The notes beneath the pieces were generated by a model. The model was not told the origin of the DNA. It saw nothing but the letters and a program-made list of their open reading frames with translations, and made no database searches. A program made the position numbers and the translations under genes. Of a stretch of 64,000 nt of DNA, positions 1 to 9,210 are shown piece after piece. The stretch is from Apiotrichum sp. Y4204 (lineage: Eukaryota; Basidiomycota; Tremellomycetes; Trichosporonales; Trichosporonaceae): NCBI GenBank assembly GCA_025531455.1, contig JAMYHL010000019.1, positions 62,001-126,000 of the forward strand, given 5' to 3'. How positions within the stretch are numbered: the stretch's first letter is position 1; the number at the start of each line of letters is the position of its first letter.

Positions 1-656
1 CTAGCGAGCTCGAGCCCGTCCTCAAGACCGGATACGAGGCGAACCGCCCGCAGGCGCCGCCGAGGGGAAACCGTCCCGTCCGGCCAGTGTCCAAGGGCAT
101 TACCGCGGAGACTGTGCCCCGCCTGGAGAGCATTACGCTCCACACGATGGTCAAGGAGGCGATTGGCAACAAGCAGGCGCTGCTGTCTGCGATCATGGCG
201 TTCCGCGCCATTTCGGGCGAGTCGGTCCTCGGCGGCGGCCGCACAGGTTCCTCGGGCGTGCAGGTCGTCGTGTCGCGCAAGGGTGCCGCGCAGTTCAAGC
301 TGCGTGCCGGCATGCCCGTGAGCGCAACCGTCGAGCTCCGCGGCGAGGCCATGTACGACTTTATCCAGTCGTTTGTCGACTTTGTCCTCCCGCGCATCCG
401 TGATTTCCCCGGCTTCGTCCTCCCCCCGGCCTCCGCGTCCAAGACGTCCCCCTCCGCGCTCGCTGGTGTCGTCTCCGTCGGCCTGCCCCCGTCCGCGATG
501 GGCTTCTTCCCCCAGATCGAGCCCAACATTGACGCATACAACAAACTTCACGGCTTCCACGTCTACTTCAAGACCAACGCTCGCGGCAAGGACGCCCAGG
601 AGCACGCCCGCGCACTCGTCTCCGGATTCAGGATACCATTCACTAGGAAGCAGTAG
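1..656 (+). CDS. MRPL7: Mitochondrial large-subunit ribosomal protein uL5m (5' partial)
   Basis: The frame is open from the first bases of the window to the TAG at 654-656, so the true start lies upstream; the first in-window candidate codon at 87 is GTG and is not a real start. The protein carries the ribosomal L5 core: PRLESITLH near the start, then [14 protein letters not shown], the LRGEAMYDF segment and [10 protein letters not shown], followed by the L5 C-terminal half with an IEPNIDAY segment and the end GFRIPF. L5 binds 5S rRNA and the P-site tRNA region in cytosolic and bacterial ribosomes. The long N-terminal part and divergence from cytosolic L11 fit the fungal mitochondrial paralogue (yeast Mrpl7). 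It would act in the mitochondrial matrix. No intron is visible in the part seen. Confidence 0.88.
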   Translation, partial: SELEPVLKTGYEANRPQAPPRGNRPVRPVSKGITAETVPRLESITLHTMVKEAIGNKQALLSAIMAFRAISGESVLGGGRTGSSGVQVVVSRKGAAQFKLRAGMPVSATVELRGEAMYDFIQSFVDFVLPRIRDFPGFVLPPASASKTSPSALAGVVSVGLPPSAMGFFPQIEPNIDAYNKLHGFHVYFKTNARGKDAQEHARALVSGFRIPFTRKQ

Positions 657-955
657 ACTGCCTTGCATGAACACATCTCGCATATGGACAGACATTGCGT
701 GCTGAGGTCGGAGTCTTCAGGAACTTGCCAATGTTGGAAGCTTGGAAGATGAAGGGCAAAAGTGCAATAACTTTGGGCATCTTGTGTGCTCTGTGACGGC
801 CGTAGATGACTGAAAAGAGCGTCTTTCGAGAGTCTATGGCTCCGCGCGACGGAGAAAAGCAGGTGAAGTTGACAACGGCAGTCGATGTTGGAGGGCTGGG
901 GGCTCCTGCCCTTTATATAGATCCGGCGATTTTAAAAAATATACTGAGAAAAAAG

Positions 956-1049
956 GCTCTTGTGGTGTAGTGGCTATCATACTCTCTTAGGGTTGCTGAA
1001 AGCATCTTAAGCTTGGGAGTGGTCCTCGGTTCAAATCCGGGCAAGGGCC
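956..1049 (+). tRNA. tRNA-Pro(AGG) with a 21-nt intron
   Basis: A full cloverleaf can be drawn. Acceptor GCTCTTG (956-962) pairs with CAAGGGC (1042-1048), with discriminator C at 1049. The anticodon stem is CTCTC (982-986) with GGGAG (1015-1019), and the loop holds anticodon AGG at 989-991. The T arm is CTCGG-TTCAAAT-CCGGG. The bases between position 37 (G992) and the 3' half of the loop form a canonical-position intron at about 993-1013. A T-run (TTGTTTTTTT, 1051-1060) supplies the Pol III terminator and A- and B-box sequences are present. A TATA-like TTTATATA lies upstream near 911. The D stem is short (GTG/CAT with one G-U pair), which is within the normal range. Confidence 0.85.
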
Positions 1050-1086
1050 TTTGTTTTTTTATTTTTGTTGCCTATTTTCTCGTCTG

Positions 1087-1465
1087 CACAGCGGGCGGAC
1101 AAGATTTTACGGTCTGTAAAATCACCAGTAAAACTCGCCATTTTACTGCCGTTTTACCGCACCGTAAAACTAGTTTTACTGTGCGTAAAATGTCCGTCAA
1201 AGTGTACCTTTTACTGCAGTTTTACAGGATGCAAAATTGTCCACTTCACCATGACAATAAAAAACCTCCCGGGAATCGAACATAGGTCCTTGAGACCTAC
1301 CTTTCTATATTACTACTACACCATCGCAATTAATATTTCCTCTTGGGGGGCTCGTTACCACGTGTGGTCTGCATGGTAGCCCCGGGTGGGAGACAGTTTA
1401 ACAGTTATTCAACCGGGATTTTACTGGACGTTTTACGCTGTGTAAAACTCGCTCCGCCCGCTGTG
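1087..1465. mobile_element. MITE-like 379-bp inverted-repeat element with 7-bp target-site duplication
   Basis: The ends are a perfect 13-bp inverted repeat: CACAGCGGGCGGA at 1087-1099 and TCCGCCCGCTGTG at 1453-1465. Immediately outside both ends lies the same 7 bp, TCGTCTG (1080-1086 and 1466-1472), which is what a transposition footprint looks like. Inside each end the similarity continues imperfectly for about 45 bp as phased TTTTAC/GTAAAA hexamers. There are ten in the left arm (first bases 1105, 1116, 1128, 1141, 1152, 1164, 1174, 1185, 1209, 1220) and three in the right (1419, 1431, 1442). No transposase frame is present, so it is non-autonomous. It sits 38 bp after the tRNA-Pro gene. 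A 7-bp duplication does not fit the usual TA, 3-, 8- or 9-bp classes cleanly, so the superfamily is left open. Confidence 0.8.
1262..1331 (-). pseudogene. tRNA-like remnant inside the MITE-like element
   Basis: On the minus strand there is an A-box-like TGGTGTAGTAGT, a hairpin TAGGT-CTCAAGG-ACCTA resembling an anticodon arm with a CAA triplet, a good B-box GTTCGATTCC, and a T6 run directly after. The variable loop and the 5' half of the T stem are missing and the acceptor ends do not pair, so it is not a functional tRNA. It could be a decayed tRNA, a tRNA-derived Pol III promoter captured by the element, or chance. Confidence 0.35.
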
Positions 1466-1737
1466 TCGTCTGGCTTTTTCAAACGCTCTTGAAATCTTGA
1501 ACTTTCAGCTCCGATCGCTGCAGTCTCTGCCGTCCGATATCTGTCAGTCACCTTAAGCATAAAGAATGAAGCCGAGGCGAGTGCGTGAGTTTAGTCTGAC
1601 TCCATTTTATCTGCGCAACCTGCGAGCTGCGCGAGAGGATACAACTTACTGCATGAGGTTCTCGACCTGTATTCCAATGTCGGATATGCATATGTCAACA
1701 TGGCAGGCTTGGTCGAATCTCCGTGGTGATGACTGCC

Positions 1738-3090
1738 CTACGCGCCCACCTTGTCGGTCTTCTCCTCCGCGGTCTCCTTCTCCTCGGCCTCCTCGGGCTT
1801 CGCCTCCTCGCCGCCCTCACCACGGGCCTCGACCCACTCCTTCGTCCCGCTCTCGCGGCCTTTTCCCTTCAGACCCGCCCGCTCGGCCTCGGCATCCCGC
1901 CGCGCCTCGTCGTCCATCCACGCAGCCTGTTTCGCGTCCATTTCCGCCAGACGCGCACGTTCCGCAGCATCCAGGCCCGCGCGGCGCATCACCGTCGTGG
2001 TAAGGAGCACGACCTTGAGGCGGTTCTCGGCAATCCCATTCCCGTCCTCGGTCGCCTGCATCCGGCGGGCGAGGCATGCGTCCCAGTCGTCGACATATGC
2101 GCGCGTCACGTCCTCGGCACCGAGGGGTCCGAACGCCAGACACCAGCGCTGCATCTTGCCCCAGCCGCGATCGTACAATTGCGGCTTGGATGTCTCCGCC
2201 TCGCAGCTGTCGACGTGCACCCAGTGCCCCAACGCCGGCGACCAGTACTCGGTCCACACGTGGTCCTCACTGCGGTCAGCACATCCCTCAAGGCCTCTCG
2301 AGGGCCCTCACCTGTTCCACACGTAGCGCGACTCGATACCGAGTACCTGGAGGAAGATGTAAAAGAGCTGCGCAAACTCCCCTGGACATTTAGCACGATT
2401 ATTGTTCCCTGATGAGACCCACCGCATCGGCCGCGGCGCGCGCGCATCAGCGCTTTGGCAGAATTATACCTCGGGAAGCGGTTATCGTGCCCACACTTGT
2501 TGCAGGTGTGGATCTCGACGCGGCCGGCGCCACCGGCGCGATCCTCAGCGTCCGGCTCGCCAGCACGTGTGTACCGCGTCTCCGAGCCGCACTTTTCGCA
2601 TTTGATTGGATCTGCCCAGCGGAAATATGTGTGCTTGAACCACCGCGCGGCGGCCAGCACCGTCGCGTCTTCCACCCCAAATGGCGAGAAAGGGTGGTCG
2701 CTGCTTTGGAGAAGCTCGTCCGCCTGCGGGGCCACAGGCTCGAGCACCTCGCGCGCGGCATCCACTAGGTCCGGGGTCTGTGCGTTTAGCGTTTCTCACA
2801 ACATCTTCTGTGCCACCAGTATAACCTTAACGTACCAGAAGCCCAGCCACTTCACAATGCTGTCTCAGCCCAACAATGCTGCCCTCAAGCCCGCGGCGCT
2901 GTCGTGCGGGCTTTACTGCGACACGCCGCGGGAATGCGGCCGTTAGTTTGCGGAGATGTTCGATTTCAGGCCCCAGAGGTTGTGAGAGCCCCGGAATGGA
3001 CAGCAGCTCGCCGCGCACGAGGCGCCGCGCAACGTACTCGGCTACCTCCGGCGTGGGGCGGTATACGGATTCTGCTGGGGTCGGAGGCAT
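1738..3090 (-). CDS. PNG1: Peptide:N-glycanase (cytosolic deglycosylase)
   Basis: The product removes N-linked glycans from misfolded glycoproteins exported from the ER, upstream of proteasomal degradation. Four coding exons (2836-3090, 2423-2777, 2312-2381, 1738-2269) sum to 1,212 nt, giving 403 residues. The transglutaminase-like core is clear: a zinc ribbon with CEKC and CNKC pairs, then FPRYN, the catalytic Cys in RRGRCGEF, the His in EDHVWTEYW and the Asp in WVHVDSCEA. Introns are 58, 41 and 42 nt. A further 5'UTR intron probably precedes the ATG at 3088-3090: there is a GTGAGT donor just inside 3170 and a GACAG acceptor just before the start. The C-terminus is a Glu/Lys-rich charged tail. 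There is no N-terminal PUB domain and no visible signal peptide, as in other fungal Png1 proteins. Confidence 0.93.
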
Positions 3091-4774
3091 GCTGGTGCGG
3101 TCTGTCGTAGTAGTGGAGATGTGGTGCAATGTGGAGAATACGAAATGGTTCAGTTGGAAGGACACTCACCGCAGCCGTGCACAGGGAACTGGAAGACCAG
3201 GAAGATCAGTCAAGAGTGACGTGTGCGCAGCTCGCAGCTGTGGGGCCCCCTGTTTTCTGAACCCACACTTTCCCTGGGGGTGGCCCACGTTAGCGCCAAG
3301 CCACCAAATGGAGCAGGCGATCCGAGCCAAATGGTTCGGTCGGCAGTGTCCATTTCATCATCCATCTTCATCTTCACGTTGCCGCCAAGCCACTACTCCA
3401 ACCCAACAATGTGCTCCCACAGTTCTTCCGGACGTATACCGTTTGTTCCAATTGGGGGCCACAGACTTGGAAGAAGGTGTTGTCTCGGCGCCTGAAAGCA
3501 CTCCGGCAGCCTCCCATCCGCGCGCCGAGCGCGTAGCCAGCTTCCAAGTCATAACATACAACGCAACTTTGCTGTCATCTTCTGAGTCTAGTCTTATCCT
3601 TGTCTCGGAATGAGGTACAGGTGCCTGCGGCAATGCCGATGGCCGGGCGCGTATGTCCTTCTGGTGAATGCTACGGCGGTACCGACTGCACTACCGGTTC
3701 ACATGTGTACGTTAGACCATCGCGCTAAAACATATCAGTGCTCAGGCACCTTATCTCATCGCCAGCCACAGCCGACTTGGCACTGTGGCCCCATGTGCGA
3801 CACGAACATTCTAGCTCAGCTGGATATCCATCCGTCTCCAGCCGTTGTCCAATTGTCCAGCTATCTACACAGCCCCCCGTCATGTGATGACGGCCGGAGT
3901 TTCTCAAGGACTGTGCTTCTGAGAGGAACCACGCGGGGCACGCGGGGCACTGCGGGACCCGTGGGGAAAGTGGCGCGGGGCCCGGGCCGCGAAGCGTGAA
4001 TGGCGCGCAATGTCTGACGCGATGGCGGACGCGAATGCGGACGCGAGATCCGAAAAGACATTCAGCCGAGTCGCGCAGCCCCCCGCCGATAAAGTTTGCC
4101 AAGCAGGTGGGCGATCGCGCCGTAACACGTTCTTGGCATCCGTCATGTTACAACAGAACATGAGGGACCCTTGGTTTCAACACTGATGCCGAGCATTTGT
4201 TTGGCCAGCAGATTGCTGGATCCGCGCAGGCACCCGATAAACAAGTTTGGTTTGAGCTACTTCGCGCGGTCGCCATCTCATATCAAACTATCCAGAGGTT
4301 GTGAGCGGGTGAATATCTCCGACTCTTGGGTGTATGCAGCACACGTTGGGGATAAAGCAAGTGTCATGCCAAGGTGCCCCAGGCAAGTGTTGCCAAGAAG
4401 TATCGAACGGATCCGCCTCGACACCATGTGGGTCGCAATGTCGTGATGCAGGATGGCAGGACTGTGCAGAAGAGTGCGAGCCCTTAGTGCAAACGGCAGC
4501 GAGCGGAAGAAGGTCGGAGAAAAGAGAGCGAGAAGGCATGAGATGGGAATGGCACTGACCAAGCGACGACACAACGACACTGAGAGACGGCCGTTGCCGA
4601 GTTCCGTGATGTCCAGCCTCCAGGCAAGGTCCGTTGGTCTTCTAGGTTACCTCTATGTTACTTCGAGAGCCATGTTTCTGTGGCAAGGACGAGCTTGGCA
4701 AAGACGAGCTGAAGGGTATATAAAGCGTCTTGGGATTGTCTATCGAGTCCCCAGAGCAACCTGCCACAGCAATA
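3091..4774. other. Intergenic region, no gene recognised
   Basis: About 1.7 kb between the divergently transcribed PNG1 and aminopeptidase genes, so it holds both promoters. Open frames here are short and have no recognisable protein character. A G/C-rich patch near 3930-4045 contains short direct repeats (cgcggggca twice; gcggacgcga-type repeats) with no clear function. Confidence 0.5.
4717..4724 (+). promoter_or_regulatory. TATA box of the aminopeptidase gene
   Basis: TATATAAA lies 50 bp upstream of the ATG at 4775, the spacing expected for a short fungal 5' leader. A focused TATA promoter suggests a regulated rather than constitutive gene. Confidence 0.6.
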
Positions 4775-6442
4775 ATGCGCCCCTCCTTCCTCCTTAGCCT
4801 CCTCTTCGTCCTCGGTACCTCCGCCTCGGCGGTCCGTCCCCACGTTGTCCGCGATGCCAATGCCCTTGCGGAGGCCGACAACTCCATCGCTCACGGCGTC
4901 GACCCCCGCGTTCTTAACGCCGCGACCGCGGGCGACTGGCACCTCTTCCCGCGTACCAACGACGGCAAGCCCGCCACCACCAAGGTCTCCGTCGTGGGCA
5001 CGGCCACCGACGCCGGCGCCGACGCCATCGTTATTGGCGCTATGAAGACTGACGACGGCTTCACCATCGTTGGCGACGGCCTCGGAGCCGAGCGCAACGG
5101 CCAGATTGTGGGTACGCTCGAGGCCCTCGGGCTCTCGTCGACCAACGGCAACACAGTCCGCTTCCCCGGCCAGGAGGGTGACGGCGCGCCCCTCATCGTC
5201 GTCGTCTCCCTCGGAAAGCTCAAGAGCGACCCCAAGCCCGAGACGCTCCGCCGCGCCGCGGGCGCCGCTGTCCGCCAGCTGGCCGGCTACAACAAGGTCG
5301 CTGTCGTCCTTCCCACCGACTCGCCCGAGAAGCTCTACGCTGTTACCGAGGGTGCTGCGCTCGGCGCGTACAACTTTATCGACTACAAGACCAGCGACCC
5401 TACGCCCCCGGCTGGCGAGGTTGTCGTCGTGACCAGCGCCGAAGGCGCCAACGAGGCTGCCGCTCGTGCCGAGATCGTCTCCCGCCACGTCAAGGGCTCG
5501 CGCAGGCTCACGACCATCCCCGCGAACGAGCTCTACCCTCAGTCGTTCCTCGACCGTGTCAATGAGGCTGTTTCCGGCATGGAGAACGTCGAAGTCGAGG
5601 TCTGGGATGAGAACCGTCTCCGCGATGAGGGCCTCAACCTCCTCCTCAACGTCGGTGTTGGGTCTGCCCGCCCTCCCCGCCTTGTCAAGGTCACGTACAA
5701 CGGCGGCGACAAGGGTCACGTTGCCCTCATCGGCAAGGGCATCACCTTCGACTCGGGAGGCTACAACCTGAAGAGCGGAGCCTCAATGGCAACCATGAAG
5801 TCCGACATGACCGGTGCCGGCGTCGTGTTCCACAGCGCCCTCGCTGCCGCCGAGCTCAAGCTTCCCGTCCGTGTCACTGCGTGGCTGTGTCTCGCCGAGA
5901 ACCTCGTTGACGGACTCGCCCAGCGCCCCGGAGACATTTGGACCGCCTACAACGGCAAGACTGTAGAGATCACCAACACCGACGCCGAGGGTCGCCTCGT
6001 CATGGCCGACGGCCTCTCCAAGGCTGCGGAGGAGAAGCCCGACTTGATGATCGATGTTGCGACCCTCACCGGCGCACAGGTCACCGCGCTCGGCGACCGC
6101 AACGCCGGTCTTATGGGCGACGAGGGCCCCGTCGAGGCAGTCAAGAAGGCCGCCGTCTCCACCGGCGAAGGATTCTGGTACATGCCCTTCTTTGAGGAGT
6201 TTTACGCCGACATGGTCTCGCCCATTGCCGACTACCGCAACTCGGGCACCGGCAGCGACGGCGGCATGCAGAAGGGCGGTATCTTCCTCGAGCCGTTCGC
6301 CATGGGCGTCCCCTGGGCCCACCTCGACATTGCGGGGCCGGCCTTCAACGAGGGCTCGGCCTACGGATACACCCCCACCCAGGGTACCGGCTTCAGCGTC
6401 CGTACCCTCATCCAGCTCATCCAGGAGCACGGTCAGAAGTAA
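4775..6442 (+). CDS. Secretory M17-family leucyl aminopeptidase
   Basis: An intronless 555-residue protein. M17 enzymes are two-metal aminopeptidases that release N-terminal residues from peptides. The catalytic domain is well conserved: GKGITFDSGG (about residues 318-327, metal and active-site Lys), KSDMTGAG, and the family signature NTDAEGRL at about 401-408, then DVATLTGA. The ATG at 4775 is preferred because it follows the TATA box and opens a classic signal peptide: a short basic start (MRP), the hydrophobic run FLLSLLFVLG and an ASA cleavage motif. Most M17 enzymes are cytosolic or organellar, so this copy is probably vacuolar or extracellular, perhaps for nitrogen scavenging. GC-rich codon use matches its neighbours. 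Confidence 0.9.
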   Translation: MRPSFLLSLLFVLGTSASAVRPHVVRDANALAEADNSIAHGVDPRVLNAATAGDWHLFPRTNDGKPATTKVSVVGTATDAGADAIVIGAMKTDDGFTIVGDGLGAERNGQIVGTLEALGLSSTNGNTVRFPGQEGDGAPLIVVVSLGKLKSDPKPETLRRAAGAAVRQLAGYNKVAVVLPTDSPEKLYAVTEGAALGAYNFIDYKTSDPTPPAGEVVVVTSAEGANEAAARAEIVSRHVKGSRRLTTIPANELYPQSFLDRVNEAVSGMENVEVEVWDENRLRDEGLNLLLNVGVGSARPPRLVKVTYNGGDKGHVALIGKGITFDSGGYNLKSGASMATMKSDMTGAGVVFHSALAAAELKLPVRVTAWLCLAENLVDGLAQRPGDIWTAYNGKTVEITNTDAEGRLVMADGLSKAAEEKPDLMIDVATLTGAQVTALGDRNAGLMGDEGPVEAVKKAAVSTGEGFWYMPFFEEFYADMVSPIADYRNSGTGSDGGMQKGGIFLEPFAMGVPWAHLDIAGPAFNEGSAYGYTPTQGTGFSVRTLIQLIQEHGQK

Positions 6443-7439
6443 TGCGCTGCCACGATGCGCCGTAATGGGAAACATTGGGTTTAAATGAATGTTATATAGG
6501 ACGACTAGTGAAACGACAAGTCAAGAATAATGTGAATGCATCCTATGTCAATACGCAATGGGCAGCGCTGCCGTCGTCTTGTCTGTCCACCCGTTTTGGC
6601 GACACCTTTACAGTGATTGCCGATTGTTGTCAAAAACTGCCCCCCGTCTCGTGCCGTCGTACTGTCTATTGTTCGTTTGCCTCCATATACGAGCCATACA
6701 GTTTTCTTCTGTGCGTGCTGACCTTTTGCATCGTAGTTTGCGGCATCGTTCGACAATTACTTTTGTTTTAATGTTGTTTTCTTGATTTTATCTATTCACG
6801 GGTCATGTTTATTTATTTTTGCGGATATTGTGCAGTTCTCTAACTAATCCAAAATACACCTAAAAGAAGGCGCGTCTCGTTCACTTCACGAATGACAGGT
6901 CTGGGATTGCAGTGGCTACTGTTCAGTAAGAGACATTAGGTCCACAGTATCTGACTGCTTCTTTCCCTCTTCGCTTCGCGTTTCCTGGCTCCCTTGAGTT
7001 CTTTTACGGTTCCTGTCTTAGATCCCTCTTCGATCTCTTCTTTGTGGTCCCTTTACTTCTCAGCTCAGCAGTGGTTCCTTTGTTGCTTCATGTCTGGGCG
7101 GAACAGTGTCCCTGCGTACCTGATGAAGACAGCGGGACTTTCAAGCCAACATTGTTTTGCTCTCGATGGAAGGCGTTCATAATAGCTTGCTCGGCGCCAG
7201 TTACTACAGTGTCGCTCAGGAGGCTCGTTGCAATGGTCATAGAGCATGGCGAAAACCGCGAAAACCGCGAAAACGGCTGTGCGAAGCAGCCACTATCAAA
7301 TCTTTAGCAGAACTGTCCGAGGACCAGGTTCCAAATGATAGACAAGTTTACAGGCAGGTACAGAAGAGTTTCGCTCTTTCTGATGTAGCAATGTAATCAC
7401 CAAAATTCATGCATTTTATTTCTTCAAGTTCCGACTGGC
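6443..7439. other. Intergenic, convergent 3' regions
   Basis: About 1 kb between the 3' ends of the aminopeptidase (+) and amidase (-) genes. The DNA is notably AT-rich near 6740-6860. A short triplicate of CGAAAACCG-type units lies near 7250-7277. No gene seen. Confidence 0.5.
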
Positions 7440-9210
7440 TCACAGCTTACCCGCCTGCCCCTGGGCACGGCTTTTCTCAAGCGCCGCCTCGATGACAGCA
7501 GCGAGCTTGAGCCCCTTCTCTTCGGTATGGCGGGAAGTAACGACCTGCAGGCCAACAGGCATCCCATGCAGCGCCTCGGGATCGTCTACGATCAGCCCTG
7601 TCCATAGCCCGTCCATTACACTCACATTTCTCCCACACCTCCCGCTCGTCCGCATTGCGATACTCGACAAGCTTCCCGACATCGCTCCGCCGCGCCGCGC
7701 CAGCAGGGAAGGACACGCTCGTCTGGTCGGCGAGGTTCCACAGCGAGCAGTACCCGGTGTACCGGAACGTGTACCGGGGACACGACGGGAAGGCGGTGAC
7801 GGGGGCGATGACGCCGTCAAACGCGCGTCCCGTGCCGGTAACCTCGGCGCTGGCGGTCCAAGAGGCAAGGAGGTCGGTGAGGAACGCATTGCGCGCGATC
7901 TGCAGATCCCACAGGTCCGCCACGCGGGGCGGGTTGTCCGCGCTCCGTGCGTAGATTTTCTCATAGTACGCCAGACCTTCCGGCCACGGCTCGGGCACAC
8001 GGCCGCCGCGCACGAGCGCGCGAAGCTTCGCGCCCCCGTCTCCGTGCAGCAGCTGCATCAAGAGGCGCGGGCCGCCCGCAGGCGGCGTCCATTCCACTAC
8101 CTTGTGGCCGGCCGCTTCGAGGGCTGCGCGTGTCTCGTTCAGTACACGGGTCACGGCGGGCGTGGGGCGCACGGCGCCGTCGTCGAGGATTAGACCTGCT
8201 GTCAGCTGCGTACTGGAATCCACGTACCGAAACAGAGTCTCTCGGGGAGGGAGACGTCGCGCCACGGCATGTTGAGAGTAATGGGGTCGACTTCTGCGAG
8301 GTTCGCATTGCACGTGACGCGGGAGAAGAGCTCGAGGGCCGAGAGGTCTGCGCTCATTGGCCCAGTGACGGAGCGCACGGCCTCTTGGCCGGGCGTGGCG
8401 CCGGGACGCATGCCGGCCATGCTGAAGCGCGAGGACGAGGCTTTCAGGCCGTAGATTCCGCACGCGGCGGAGGGGAGGCGGATCGAGCCGGCGATATCTG
8501 AGCCGATACCGAGAGGCGCGCCGCGGAGCGCGAGGAGCGCACCCTCGCCGCCTGACGAGCCGCCACACGAGTAGCCTGTGTGGTGCGGATTCGCAGAGTA
8601 GCCCCATACATTGTTATACGTCTCGCCCATGAGCTGGTGATGTTAGTCGGGACAGTTTGTAGGATTTCCTCCAACTGACCATTCCAGTAGGCACGTTGGT
8701 CTTGCAGTGGAACACGGCACCGGCGTCACGCAGGGCAGTGACGAGCGCGGCGTCCTTCGTGGGCATCTCGCCGACGCGGTTCGCGAATCCCGTGCTCGAG
8801 TCGTAGCCGAGGACATCGATGTTGTCCTTGAGCGAGATGGGAAGGCCGTGGAGTGGTCCGCGGGGCTTCTTCGTGCGCTTGAGATCGGAGTCAAGCTGGC
8901 GCGCGGCGGCAATCGCGTCGTCAAACAGAATCTCCGTGAGGCAGTTGACAAGCTGCTGCGCGATGGCTGCGCGCTTGCAGAACGCGATGGCCACCGCCTC
9001 GGCGGAGAGCATGCCCCCCGCCATGCGCGAGACGAGGAGCGGCGCCGGCGTCTCGGTGATCACCAGCTCAGCGGGCGTGAGAATCCCGCATGTGCGAGGA
9101 ACGTCCATCACATTCGTGCCGCTCGGAACGGCCTTCAGGCGCCATTCGGGCGGGATGCGCGCATCCCGCTCCGACGTCTTGCGGCGCGCCACGTCTTCCC
9201 AGGTTGCCAT
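7440..9210 (-). CDS. Amidase-signature family hydrolase (acetamidase/fatty-acid-amide-hydrolase-like)
   Basis: Four exons (8680-9210, 8228-8633, 7626-8195, 7440-7585) total 1,653 nt, giving 550 residues. The Ser-cisSer-Lys machinery is visible: the Lys in SLKDNIDV, then the Gly/Ser stretch GGSSGGEGALLAL with downstream GIGSDIAGSIRLP carrying the nucleophilic Ser. The C-terminal DPEALHGMPVGLQVV segment matches fungal general amidases. The enzyme hydrolyses amides to acid plus ammonia, and such genes often serve nitrogen acquisition; the actual substrate cannot be read from sequence. Introns are 46, 32 and 40 nt. The 32-nt intron (8196-8227) is near the lower size limit, and two other in-frame acceptors nearby make its exact 3' end slightly uncertain. 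Confidence 0.88.

Noticed and set aside
1105..1225. Possible CRISPR-like or simple repeat array
   Set aside because: Hexamers alternate in orientation with no constant spacers and sit inside an inverted-repeat element; CRISPR arrays are not expected in fungi.
4658..5719. 353-codon minus-strand open frame
   Set aside because: Mirror of the aminopeptidase gene; strong GC-biased third positions on the real strand keep the opposite frame open.
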